Source: Gnetum montanum (lineage: Eukaryota > Streptophyta > Gnetopsida > Gnetales > Gnetaceae). Taken from it: a DNA stretch of 55,787 nucleotides. The position numbers and the translations under genes are program-made. The notes beneath the pieces were generated by a model. The model saw nothing but the letters and a program-made list of their open reading frames with translations, ran no database searches and had not been told where the DNA came from. Numbering within the stretch: the first letter of the stretch is position 1; the number at the start of each line of letters is the position of its first letter. This document shows positions 42,660-54,225 of this stretch, piece by piece. Where the stretch lies: positions 419,525 to 475,311 of the forward strand of contig MNCI01001077.1 in assembly GCA_015680685.1 (NCBI GenBank), in the 5' to 3' direction.

Positions 42660-44178
42660 TGTAGTGATAAAAAACATCGGTGGCTAGAAAACACCGAGGA
42701 GCTGTTGGTCGACCATGGTCTTAACCTCATCTATGTGGGAGGGCCGTGCTAGATGGGGATAAAAAGGAGGCATCCTGAATGATCTGGTCAATCAGAGAGG
42801 GACTTAATCGGTGTCTATATAACCTTTTGCAACGTGTTACTTGAAAACAATACTAACAATGCAAAGAAATGCTTGAATGCAAAAGAAACAAAAAATAATA
42901 TATAATGCAATAGTAAACATGAGATAATGTAAAAAATGCAGTTAGAAAAGTGCACCACTTCCAAGCTATGACCTCACTTTTTCAATATGTATACAAATGG
43001 TTGCACAGCACTAGGAAGTGCAGAGATCCCAAGAGTAACCAAGATGTGTATAGAAAGAGGACTATGAGCTTGAACACAGACTTTGGCATTAACAATGCGA
43101 AGTACTACCAAGGTGGTAGAGAGGAGAAAAGCACAGTGCTAGCTAAGAATACTAACTATTTAAAATTTTAAACAGAAATCTTACAATGCTTGAGGTTACA
43201 ATGCCAACGTTTTTGCTCGTCATCCAACCAGACTATTAGCTTACCTAATTGGTAAGAGAACAAACTGGGGGGACTGAGAATTTTGAGAACAGGGATGTGA
43301 AAAGTGTGAAAAGTCTTTTGAGCATCACTCATTGGGATATTTATAGGATCAAGGATGTGCGAAAGATGCGGTTTGAACGCCACGTGCCATGGGCTTATGT
43401 TGACTTGTCTACGCTGCACGTGCCTGCATGACCATTTGGCGAACCTACCACATCGTAATTACAAACCTTCCATGCCATAATTACACTGTCAGAGCAACAG
43501 TGTAATTAGGTGAAGTGCATTGATTTCATGTAACGGCTCACCATGTCTTGCCATGCTTTGTAGCATAGCATGTTAGTGTAGCATAACATCTGGTTATGCA
43601 TCTTGTTGCATGTGTAGGAAGCCTTTGAAGCATGTTGTGTGTTTGATGTATGTTTGCTATGCTATGCTATGCTACGTAGTGTAGCAACTAGCCTTAGTCA
43701 CAAAAAGACGTTGTTAACCTACAAATTTTATCTTTTACTCTATGACACTTGTGGACTTGCTGATCCTACCCTTTGAGTCGCCTTCTGTCATTTTCGTAGA
43801 ATTGCTATGCCTCGTTGCACCTTGTATCTTAGCGTAGCGTATCAGCAAACATGACCTATTTTTGGTCATTTTTTCCACTTCCTAATGGAGGGAAACATTG
43901 CCGAAGGACTTCAGGTCGGGTGAACGGACTCGTCCATATTTTGCTATGTTGTGCTATGTTGCGTAGCGTAGCGTAGAAATGTGTTTCTAAAAACATCTTC
44001 TATAGTTTTCTACACTACATGGCATAGCATAGTGTACCAAGACTCCTTAACTTAGAAAACTTGCTAAAGAGGATAGTCTAAGAATTAGAGCATCCATCTC
44101 TTGAATAACTACCGTAATGCTATGTGTGTTGCAAAGACCTAGTGAAGTAAGAATGTCTTAGAATTTTGGGGTGTTTCA
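42660..44178 (-). repeat. LTR module D (3' LTR of element D)
   Basis: On the minus strand it starts TGAAACACCCCAAAATTC after the PPT and ends ATCACTACA at 42660. The first 80 bases match the A 5' LTR closely. It contains TACGCTA-type palindromes (43560-43690, 43945-44035). It passes straight into module J. Confidence 0.8.
43338..43345 (-). promoter_or_regulatory. TATA box in LTR module D
   Basis: TATAAATA in the minus-strand context CCTATAAATATCCC. Confidence 0.6.
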
Positions 44179-44195
44179 TTGGCCCCTCTATGTCG
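44179..44195 (-). promoter_or_regulatory. Polypurine tract of element D
   Basis: GACATAGAGGGGCCAA on the minus strand, directly before TGAAACACC. It shows that this LTR is the 3' LTR. Confidence 0.7.
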
Positions 44196-44852
44196 ATGTC
44201 TAGAGGACTGCCTCGAGAGACATTAACAAAAAAAAACAAATCACGGAAGACACGATGATAACGTTGCCACTCGGTGACTGTCAAGATGTCTCTTGGCTAT
44301 TCTTGAGAGTGTTACATTGGTTTCAGAGGTTTAGGTAGAGAGAAAATATCATGTTTAGCAGAGTCCCTCATCGGAGTGCTCATGAGGGACTCGTTCGCGT
44401 TTTTATCTTCACTGGCATTGTTCTACAACCTCTTCTAGGATAGGTGTTTCCTTCACAAGATGAGCTATGTTACATCTGTGAAGAGTTTTTACCTACTTAT
44501 AGATGCTTCCCATATGGCAAGTTGCGTTACGCACGTCATGGAATTTGCACTCTGAAGTAGTCAAGCTAGTTGAGGCACTCACTTCATGATGCTGTAGCAT
44601 TTTCTATTGTGGCAAGTTGGACTCTTGACCACACCCTGTAAGTATGATAGAGAGAAAAATAGCCACGATGCAAAGTGAGAGAAGAAGGTCTTTCTTATCG
44701 TAGATGTTGCTGAAGCTCTTATACACCCGTGCTGGTGCTTGTTTAACATCATAGCGAACGATGCTTGATGCTGCTAGTTTAACGTCATTGTAGATGCTAC
44801 TCGTGGCTGCTAGTTTAACATCATTGCGGATGCTGCTCATTGTCGTTGTGCT
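44196..44852 (-). repeat. 3' untranslated region of element D
   Basis: Short UTR on the minus strand. It begins with three repeats of the GATGTTAAACTAGCAGC type (44740-44840), the same motif class as in the 3'UTRs at 16.2 and 20.4 kb. An open frame across it (VKLAATSSIYNDVKLAASS) only reflects these repeats. Confidence 0.6.
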
Positions 44853-46127
44853 TCAGATGTAGTATGGCTTGAGGTATGAGTGATTCACCGGATTGCTGAA
44901 CTCGTTGTCATCCATATTCACCAGCTTGAAGGATCCATTCCTGAAGGCTTTAGTAACCATGTAAGGGCCTTCCCAGTTGGCTGATAACTTTCTCACATGC
45001 TCACAAATAGCCTTGAGGATGAGGTCTCCATTCTATATTGGCTGTTGATGCAGGTCTACATGGTGCTTTTTCTGCTACTTGCTCTGATAGTGCTCTATGC
45101 ATCTTAGCATCTACAGGCGTTCCTCCTCTATAGAATCAAGGTCAATGATTTGCAACCTGTTGTTTTGTGCTTCACTCATGACATCCGTGAGGATCATCTG
45201 GAGTGATGATACCTGCAACTCAAGAGACAATATAGCTTCAGATCTGTAAACAAGGTTGTAAGGAGTCTTACTTATCATGGTTTTTCATGTCATTCTATAG
45301 GCCCATAGAATGTACAGGATTTGTTCGTGCCACTACCTCTTGCTATTTCCAAGAATTTGCTTCAGCATGTTGATGATGGACTTATTTGTAGCCTCCACCT
45401 ACCCATTCTCCTATTGATAGTATGAGGAGAAGAATGATTGCTTAATGCCAAGATTACTACAGAAGGTTTAGATTTCCGTACTACTAAATTGTGGCCTACT
45501 GTCGGTTACAATTGTCATCAGGAGCCCAAACATCATCACGATGTTATCCAGAATGAAATGGTATATTTGCTAAGATGTCATCTTCCTTAGGGGAATGGCT
45601 TCCACCCACTTAGTAAAATACTTAGTGGTAGTGATAATGTAGCTATGACTTGCGGAGGACATAGGTGTGATAGGTCCTATGAGATCTAGTCCCCATTGTT
45701 GGAAAGGCCATGTGATTTGTGTTGGGTGCAGGTTTGTAGGTGAGATGCATATGAGATTTGCGTATCTTTGGCACTTGTCAAAAATATTAACTTTCAAGAG
45801 GCATCCATGCTCCATGTGGGGCCAATAGTACTCTAGGCATATGATTTTTGCAACCATAGCCCTAGGTGCTATGTGTTGGCTGTACAGACCTTCATGCACT
45901 TCATTGACTACCTTCCAGGCCTACTCCCCACCCACGAATGCTAGAAATATCCCATCATAAAAACATCAATATAGGGCATAATTTCCCATGAGCGTATATT
46001 GTTGGGCTTGCTTTTGGATCGCATCTCTCTGAGTAGATGTCAGTCCACTTGGGGGCTCGCCCTGTTGTAGGTAGGCTTTAATGTTGGCGTACCTTTCCTG
46101 GGTATCCATAGCACTAATAGAGGCCAC
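44853..46127 (-). pseudogene. pol: Integrase of element D, disrupted
   Basis: Minus strand. The zinc region HEGLYSQHIAPRAMVAKII with the downstream C-x-R-Y-like pair is at 45899-45780. The core has QWGLDLIGPITPMSS (first Asp) and TIVTDSRPQFSS (second Asp kept). Then comes the acidic block VEATNKSIINMLKQ, the C-terminus ILYILWAYRM and the end NPVNHSYLKPYYI, with TGA at 44855-44853 as natural pol end. Several internal TAG codons. The linker 46127-45960 joins it to the second RNase H. Confidence 0.8.
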
Positions 46128-46720
46128 TTATCCTACTTGAGTTATAGGCACATTGAATTTGACAATCGAGGTTGGTAAACATGTAAACGAGTGTGGTGGA
46201 ATGTTTAATGTGAAGATAAGGAATTTGCCATGATGTTGTACATCTGTGGTTGAAAATTGCTTGAGCATGCTTTTTTCTAGGTCGTAGTAGGGTTGCAGGT
46301 CTATAGCTTTGTAGGTGTAGATCTCGGTGATTTGATTCATAACCAACTGTGAATCACTGCAGATTGCCTAGTGTTGAATGTGTAGTATTTGGGAAGCTGA
46401 GAGGCCTCTGAGTAGTCCCTTATATTCTGCCACATTGTTGGTGCAAGGGAATGTAAAATGATAGGAAAATGGATGTATTTCCCTAGAGGGTAATGTAATG
46501 ACGGCAGCTGCACTACCTCCTCATGCGGTTGAAGTGCTGTCAAAGTGTAAGGTAGCTTCTAGGTATGAAGGGATGACGTTGATAGTGCCAACATGTTCAT
46601 CTAGGAATTTGGGATCTATGATTGTGTGGTCGTTGATGGGTGAGGCCGTAAGGTACGTTGCTATGGCTTGACCCTTAGTCAATGATTGGCTTACATAGTG
46701 TAGGTCGAACTCTGTGGTTA
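46128..46720 (-). pseudogene. pol: Archaeal-type second RNase H of element D
   Basis: Minus strand. LHFDSTSTA (FDS for FDGA), GGSAAAVITLPSREIHPFSY, FPCTNNVAEYKGLLRGL (E-Y-K), then SDSQLVMNQITEIYTYK and QPYYDLEKSMLKQF. One stop and one frameshift near 46370. Closest by eye to the A and C domains. Confidence 0.75.
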
Positions 46721-47093
46721 TCACTTCCCATCAGGCTATCCTGCTACTTTCATACATGTTGTTAGTGATAGCCTGGAGTATGTTGCTTTTTCAAATGATG
46801 TTGACTGCACTACGGAATAGATAGTGCCTCCACTACTTTAGTGCAAACACCAAGGCAAGGAAATTCCTCTCCACTTTGTTGTATCTTTCCTCATGTGCTA
46901 TTAGTGCATGACTTAGGTAATACACTGGTATCTCAGATCTGTCATTTCATTTTTGACATACCAATGTCACGATAGATGTGTTAGAGGTGGCAAGGAATAT
47001 AATGAAAGACTTGTCCCTTTATGGTGAATGCATAGTAGGGAGGTGTGAGAGCTCTTCCTTCAAGTTATCAAAGGCTTACTGAGACTGGGTTAT
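46721..47093 (-). pseudogene. pol: RNase H (first) of element D
   Basis: Minus strand. AFDNLKEELSHLPT, KSFIIFLATSNTSIV, EIPVYYLSHALIAHEERYN and NFLALVFALK with scattered stops. It is continuous with RT on one side and aRNH on the other. Confidence 0.7.
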
Positions 47094-47518
47094 CTAGTCA
47101 AAGTCAACCTCTTTCTTTAGAAGATGTTGCATGGGGTGTAACTTGTTGGTCAACCTTGCTATGAACCTTTGAATGAATTGTACTCTACCTTGCAAGCCAC
47201 ATAACTCCTTGAGGTTGGTAGGTGTTGCTAGGTTGATGATGGCCTTGAATTTGTCTGGGTCCACCCTTATTCTAGCCTCCAATATCACAAATGATAACAT
47301 GTGTCTAGTTCTAACACTGAAGACACACTTCTTAGGGTTAAGACGCAAATTGTGCATTTGACAGCACTTGAGGACTATCCCTAGATCACATGGATGATTA
47401 GCTGCCTCTTTAGACTTGACTGCTATATCTTCCACATAGTCATTTAGTGTTTCTAGGATGTAGTCGCTAAAGATGTAAGTCATGGCTTGCTGGTAGCTTG
47501 CTCCAGTGTTCTTGAGCT
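47094..47518 (-). pseudogene. pol: Reverse transcriptase of element D, cut by element B
   Basis: Minus strand. Starts abruptly at KLKNTGASYQQAM, next to the B LTR, then YIFSDYILETLNDYVEDIAVKS, where the catalytic YVDD reads YVED. Then NLRLNPKKCVFSVRTRHML and LATPTNLKELCGLQGRVQF. The break at 47518/47519 is exact and falls within the conserved PFxLKN block, so element B inserted here. Confidence 0.8.
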
Positions 47519-49177
47519 TGAAACACCCTAAAAGAAAAATGTGAGGTCATCTTGGCTTCAATAGGCTCTCGCAGTCCACACAGCACCATGGAAGTCCATC
47601 GGGAAAAGAACGTTTCAAGTCCAAGATGGCCAGTTCGGTAAATTTTCTACTTTCGGCATGGACGGGTTCCACACCAACCCATCCACCTACCAAAGTAGTC
47701 TGAATAGTTGGAAGCCTATTCAAAAACGGTGTCCAAAATCAGCGACAATATCCTAGGTGCACAAGAGGAGCAGTTTGGAAAGTTTTCTAAGTTACAAAGC
47801 CTGCTACGCTACAATGTGTAGCGTAGCAAGCCTCAGAAAATAATGGCAGAATGAGATGTTCTGCTACGCAATGACATATGGCGTAACATGGAAAAAACCT
47901 CACTACTCACCTCCCTCGCCTAATCTTGAGTTCTTTAATGATGCCTCTTTGCTCCAGGAAGCAGCGGACCATGTCTGCTACTATGCTATGCTGAGTTGCA
48001 TGGCGCAGCAAGGTGTAGCAATTCTGTAGAAAGGGACAGAAGGAGGTTCGAAAGGCAAAATCAGCAATCAGCAAAACTATCGTGATCGAGGCCAGTCGCA
48101 ATGCTACATAGCGTAGCATCATGTAGCAAGTATGTGACGTACGAAAGGACACGTGACAAGACGCTATTCCATGATAAGCAAGCCACATCACAAAACACAT
48201 CGTGACATGCAGCTGGCCATGTAACATCAATGCACTCTACCTCAATTGGATCATTGGCACATGCCTGTAGGAGCTAATGGGGTAGTTGCGATGTAGTAGG
48301 GTCGTAGTTATTGCTCACATAACAATGGTCTTGCAAGCTCAACGGTTACAAATGGCTCGAGTAATGTCAGTAAGGTGGTGCAAGTCTGCAACACGTAGTA
48401 TTCAAATGGTCACCTTTGCTTACCTTTAGCCCTATAAATAGCCTGTCAAACATCACAAAAAGAGGTCCACAAAAAAAAAAAGGGAAATATCCTTTGCTAA
48501 AACAAAAAAGAAAAGAAAAAGATACCTGCAATCTCACAAAAAAAAATGGAAATGAAAGGAGAGGCCAGCAATCTGTAAAAGGAACCTCTCTCATCTGGCA
48601 TAAAGCCTGGGTCCTCATTCTACCACCTTGGTACAATCCCACCTACATTGTATATATGTGAAGTCTATGCCCAAGTGCATAGCTATTCCTATTTCTTGGC
48701 ATGCTTCGGTCACCCTTGGAACTTCTGCACTCCATCATGACGTGCAACCAATTGTATCCCCCTTGACCGGATAGATTTGTAGTTCTGAAGTGGTGCATGT
48801 TCCTAACTGTATCTTATGTTACCTCTTATTCACTATCTAGCTTCCTTGTGTTATTGTCTATTTTTTTTACCTTCAAGCATCGTCTCATATCATTGCTGCA
48901 CTTACGTTTATTCACTATTTCACATTGTTGTTGCATTTTCTTAGTTACTTTATTTTCCCGTTGTATCTACCCATAAGCACCATCCCACAACTTGTATAGT
49001 TTATATTGCAAAAGGCCATATTTATGCCAATGTAAGTTCCTATCTGATCGACCAGACTATTCAGGGCACCCCGTGTTCGCACACACCCAGCACCACCCTC
49101 CTACGGGCATGGGGTTGGGACTGTTGTGTCCGTCGAGCTTGGCGTTCTTCGAGCCACCGATGGTTTCGGTCACTACA
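47519..49177 (+). repeat. 5' LTR of element B
   Basis: Starts TGAAACACCCTAAAAG and ends CACTACA. The head matches A (CAGCACCATGGAAGT... against CATAGCACCATGATAGT...). It has TACGCTA-type words at about 47805-47900 and 47985-48125. The length of 1659 bp is ~500 longer than A. It is the youngest insertion in the nest D-prime > D > B. Confidence 0.85.
48433..48440 (+). promoter_or_regulatory. TATA box in the B LTR
   Basis: TATAAATA in CCCTATAAATAGCC, about 740 bases before the LTR end. Confidence 0.6.
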
Positions 49178-49183
49178 ATTTTT

Positions 49184-49202
49184 TGGTGCTATAAGGAGGG
49201 CC
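49184..49202 (+). promoter_or_regulatory. Primer binding site of element B
   Basis: TGGTGCTATAAGGAGGGCC, one change from A, six bases after the LTR end. Confidence 0.75.
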
Positions 49203-49963
49203 TTTTGGTGCCTTTTTCACATGTCATGGTAGTACTATGAGCCTTCTACACCCTGATACACATGAGCGTAGATACAAAACCCTCTTGCAGTTGTTTGCAT
49301 TCTGTGCGACGTAGACGGGTCGCCTTGATAGTTCCTTCGGAGCCCTACAAAACACAAGGCCTCCGATCATTGGTTAACTAGCTCATTCTATGGTTTTCTT
49401 ACATGTGTACTACACTCTGCCCCATGTGGTGTAGATCAGTCACCTAGACAATCCCTCCGGGACCCTGCGAGACATAAAGCTTGCCTGATTGCTAGTTAAT
49501 TTACACATCCTATGGTTATCTCACCTGCGTTTTGTATCTCATTCTGTGTGGTATAGACCAGTCGCCTTGACGGTCCCTCTGGGATCCTACAAGACACAAA
49601 ACTTACCTGGTCGCTAGTTAATTTTCTCATCTTATAGTATTCTCGTATGGCTTCCACACCCCGACTTGCATTGGCATAAACTTGACATCCTTTGTGGTTG
49701 TTTGCGCATCATGCGGTGTAGATTGGTTGCCTCGATGGTTCCTCTAGAATCCTATGAGACAATAAGCCTTTTGATGGTGCTTTAACTTGCTTCTTCTATA
49801 GTAGTCTTGCATGCGCTAGGTAACTTAGCTAGCACAGAAGAAAACGTGACACCCTTTGAGGTTGTTTCCATCTAGCTAGCAAGACGAAAAGCCACCTATT
49901 GTCATTTTTTTTATCCTTCTATTCTTTCACATTTTCTAGCATTTTTACATAATCACTTGCTTA
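49203..49963 (+). repeat. Leader with ~122-bp tandem repeats (element B)
   Basis: Four units with anchors near 49306, 49428, 49550 and 49715 (spacings 122, 122, 165). It has two fewer units than A but the same long last unit, so copy number changed within the array while the ends stayed fixed. Confidence 0.75.
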
Positions 49964-52429
49964 ATGATAACTTCTACCATCACCACTATTTATATTTCCA
50001 GCATGGTGGTGCCCTTCACAGCCCAAGGCACCACTAGTGTGGAACAACGGTTGAATCCAACACCAGAAACATGCCGGTCTCTTAGGATCCAAAATCGAGA
50101 ACCTGACGGCCTAGCCTAGCAACATGAGCATTACAATTTCCTTTGCACAAAGGTGCAAGCTAACCTACCCTCAGATTTAGACGAACTTGAAGAAAAATGT
50201 AGCGTCAAGTTTGCTTACTACAATGGGGAGGAATTCGTTCCTAACCAGGGCATTTCCTTGCCTTTGACACAAGCAAATGAAAGGCTGCTAGATCAACTAA
50301 TCCAGTTGACAAGGCTTAGGGAGCAACAAGACATAGTTTCCAACTAGGATGATTCCTTTCAAGATGGGCAGGAGGAACTCAACTCCCAATCTCAAAAGGG
50401 AGGCCTAGCCAACCCCATTCCTATCCCATCTACCCAATCCTTCTAGGCCAACCTGCTGTCTATCGCCACCCCCTTCGCCATCACACCTACACTTCAGTAG
50501 CCTATAACTACAACTATAGTGGGTAGCCATGCTATGTTCCCAGCACCTCATCAACCGTATTGTCCAATTTTACCCACAGCAACTGTGCCACCGCAAGCTA
50601 TTTATCATCACACTACTGCAACACGCAACACACCTATCATGGCTACTCTACCACATGTCCACACTGTACCTACTCTACAACTACACCTCACTCCCATACC
50701 AATTCCTACATATGTGACTATCCCACCCACTGTGATGGGCACAGGCCCATCCACGTGGTGGCCTCCGTTCGCTTCCTCGTCTGTTCTGCAACCGTCGTAG
50801 ATGTCTCATTACATTCGCCCTTTGGCCTACTCGGCCCCAAAAATGGCACAACTTGGCGCAGGGTCATGGGGTGTCCTGTCGATGACCCAAATTGCCTACT
50901 CAGTAGATCAACATACTATTACTGTGAATGATACCACCCACCAGATGGTGGACAATGCAAGAAACACCTTTAGCAGGGGCGACCCCAACGGCATAGCCGA
51001 TGGGTCAAATCGCCACCGTTACCATGCCACCTATGGGGGTTGCCTCTGCAGTTCCTCAGCCGTGTACAACATCCTTGGGTCTGGACCAAGCATTTCAGCT
51101 TATTTAGAACCTAACCAAGAAAGTAAAATGCCTCAAAGGTGTTAGGTTCGATATGGTATGATTCATGGACTTTTACCAAGATGACCCCGTCAACCGTGTA
51201 ATCCCTGCCTTAATATTACCACCTGGGATGTCCCTCTCACACTTCATGAAGTACAATGGAGAAGGAGATACAATACACATCTCATCACTTTTCGGTCAGA
51301 GTCTTTGTTGCTACAACAATGGCCGCATATGATCATTCACGTCTTCGCCATGTCCCTAGCTGGGAAAGCTCTAGATTGGTATCATGTGTTGTCACATTCA
51401 TCCATTTCGACTTTGGAAGAACTCTTGATCCAGTTTGTGACATGCTTCAAGTATAACTTGAAGCTAGAAACCACATTGGATTAGCTGATGAATGTGAAGA
51501 AAGACCCACTAGAACCAGTCCAAAAATTCATTCAACGATGGAGCACAACCCTTAACGAAATCCATGAACCTATCATGGATGCTCATTTGTTAGTCGTATT
51601 TAAGGGTGCAGTGAATGACTTCATCAAGTGAAAACTATACTACCTTGCTCCACACTTAGTTAGTCAAGCTTTCTCTTAGATGAAAAGCATACAAGATGGA
51701 GCCAAGGCAAGTAAAGACCTAGCTTATGTCACTTACAGGAACAGTTTTGCAAAGAAGGACAAGGATAAGGCCCCAATGACCATGGTGGCTGCTGTGGTAG
51801 CTGAGGCTAAGCCCAAACACAGCAAGAGCGGAAAAAAGAATAATAAGAAACTGACCATACCTGCAGCCGACTCAAGGCCTAAGTCAAGCCAAGCATTACC
51901 ACCCATCGCGCCCACACCTGAGACATTTGCATACACTAAACCTAACTTCGAACGTAAAGATCATTCAAAATATACTCCACTGCCCCTCAAACCTTCAGAA
52001 CTCCTGAAGCAACTATTGGCAGTAGAATACATTCAACACAAATGGATGTCAGAAGAAGCAAACATGAGGCATCGACGCTACTACGAGCTCCTTAGAAATT
52101 CCTCTTTACTCTTGCCCAACGAACCTCTAGTTCCTAAAGGTTTTAGGCTAGACAGGTTTTCTGACTACCATCAACTATGTGTTCATACCACAGATTATTG
52201 TCTATCGTTGCATGATGAAATTCAAAGATTGATTGACCTAGGGCATTTGGTGCTAGATGAAAGTAGCCTAGTACGTCCTGAAAACCAATCCATGTACATC
52301 TATACCGACCCCTTCAATGCCAACAATGCTAGTTACATAAACAACGCCATCGGTATTGACAATGATCCCACACCACCCTTCCAACCATTTGTGATTCTCA
52401 TGCCTGAGCACAGTGCGGCCATGCCATGA
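49964..52429 (+). pseudogene. gag: gag of element B, disrupted
   Basis: Starts MITSTITTIYISSMVVPF, aligned with the A start. Better kept than A at the N-terminus: YNFLCTKVQANLPSDLDELE and FAYYNGEEFVPNQGI (50100-50345). A Pro/Thr/His-rich part follows (50400-51100), then the Gag core (FMKYNGEG, GKALDWYH in shifted frames, FKYNLKLETTLD). A 249-codon open frame (51680-52429) covers the basic stretch, KPNFERKDHSKYTPLPLKPS and the finger-like block FSDYHQLCVHTTDYC, in which the first Cys is Ser. TAG at 51677-51679 is the codon shared with A and C. Confidence 0.8.
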
Positions 52430-52780
52430 TTAGCTGGTCCAAGTTTGTAGTCACCCTTCATCCTGAAAGTCCCACCACGAGCATCTACCTCTGCACCACC
52501 CATTGGCAGGGCCATGCAACCCCATCTGCTCACACCTCTAGCTCCATTCATCATCAGGAGGCCAATGTCTTCGACAACCCCCATCCCATGTAACAACATT
52601 AAACCTACCTAATGGACAAGGCATCGAAGAGGAATACTATCAAAAGAATTTTCAAAAGTACACCTTCGCCTTTTAAATTTACACCTTCATCACTAAGGAC
52701 GAAGGTCGACGCAAGCACATAACCTGTGACATCCTGTTGTCAAAAATTTGAACCTAGGTCTGGAGCTATCTCCCCTCAGG
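52430..52780 (+). pseudogene. gag-protease linker of element B
   Basis: Frameshifted proline-rich linker, colinear with 5170-5580 of A (words ACCTCTAGCTCCATTCATCA, ACCTTCATCAC). No separate gene. Confidence 0.5.
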
Positions 52781-53508
52781 AGATTCGTCTTCTAGGACGA
52801 ATCGAGGAGGAGGGTGTCAAACAGACAAGTGGCCAAGACTTCTTGAATTCCCTAACCTAGGTCGGGCAAACCCTAAGGCAAAAAAATACCACGTTAAGCC
52901 TATACAACTTAGTCATACTCTCCGCTCCTCACCACAAGCCTTTGGTCTACATGTTAACAGCAATCCCGGTAGATGAAAACATGTCGGCAGATGAGAAAAA
53001 GATCCACTCAATCATACTCCCCTCCATACCCATGGAGTCCGCACCTCCACTAACTTTTAGCAACAAAGCCCTTAAGGAAGATCTCGAAAAGGGTCAAGTG
53101 ACTACGGTGTGTCCCTTCATCACAATTCGGGTCGGTCAGTACCAAATCCGAAGCATACATGTTGATGATGGGGTAGCCAAAATCATCATATCTTTACCTA
53201 TCATAGAGAAATTAGGGTTGGTCAACCAGATCAAACCAACAGCAACGTCGTGCCTACAGTTCTTCAACAGGGCACATTTCCTGGTAAAAGGCATAATTCA
53301 TGTAAACTTCATAGCATGGAATGAGCTTCGCATAGATGCAACATTCATCATAGTCGAAGAAATTCCTGGGTTTAACCTAATCTTGGGAAGATCATGGTTA
53401 GCACAACTCAGGGCAGTCTCCTTGCCTATACACCAGGAAATCCACTTACCATATGACGGTAGAGAGGTGATAATCCACGGCGACAAGGTGGTAATGCAAA
53501 GGAATTAG
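52781..53508 (+). pseudogene. pol: Aspartic protease region of element B
   Basis: Upstream block QEIRLLGRIEEEG and NTTLSLYNLVILSAPHHKPL, then an intact 188-codon frame from 52942. The catalytic loop is IHVDDGVAKIIISLPI (D-D-G), followed by FNLILGRSWLAQLRAVS and PIHQEIHLPYDGREVIIHGD. The frame ends QRN at 53508. The Arg that A lost to TGA is present here (QIRSIHV). Confidence 0.85.
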
Positions 53509-54175
53509 TAACCTAAACACAAAGCAAGGTTCAGAGGTTACAATCTCTGAAGATGAAGTGCCTAGTCATGCATGCACCAATCATACAACTAAGGGATCAG
53601 CCCAACAAAGTGACCCTTAGATAGAAAACATCAAGGTGAAGTTGCCCTTTCAAGAGGAGAACAGTAACATGAGCGAGGGCCCTAGCAAAACACATTGACC
53701 TTACCTCTTTGTTAACGCACGAAAGGTCAGGAGATAGCTACATGTAGCATAGCAGCCTTGCAACCTTCCACCTAGTGGCCATCCTCACATATTCTCTTTC
53801 TACTTAGCCCCCCAGGGTGTCGTCTTTTCGGCATAATATGCAAATGGTCCAAAATGGCCTAAAACTAACAGCTCGAAATGCCCTAAAACTAACAAACGGC
53901 CCGAAATGGCCTAAAACTAACAAACAACATAAAATGGCTAAAAACTAGCATTATCACCTTTGCTTTATTCATTATGCAAATAGCCCGAAATGGCCTAAAA
54001 CTAACAAACAGCCCGAAATGGCCTAAAACTAGCATACTAGAGTGCAAAAAATTCACATAACACACATGAAAACATGAAATTGGTTTCCTTTCTGAAGTCT
54101 TGCATTTTGGTCAAAATTTTTTTGCCTATTGGAAGTGTCTGTAAGTTCTTCCAAAAAAAAAAGAATAAGAGGGAA

Positions 54176-54211
<36 letters not shown>

Positions 54212-54225
54212 CCACCCTCATGCTC
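53509..54225 (+). repeat. Post-protease spacer of B with GGCC...AAACTAAC motifs and a G run
   Basis: The sense frame is conserved with A to about 53760 (SEVTISEDEVP). Then six copies of GCCCGAAATGGCCTAAAACT words (53830-54030), then 35 consecutive G at 54176-54210. The antisense gene tail starts at 54226. The run length is probably unreliable. Confidence 0.7.

Noticed and set aside
44604-44840. Open frame with repeated NDVKLAA and a hydrophobic end, on the minus strand
   Set aside because: It translates the GATGTTAAACTAGCAGC repeats of the 3'UTR after the natural pol stop; no homologous frame in the other UTRs.
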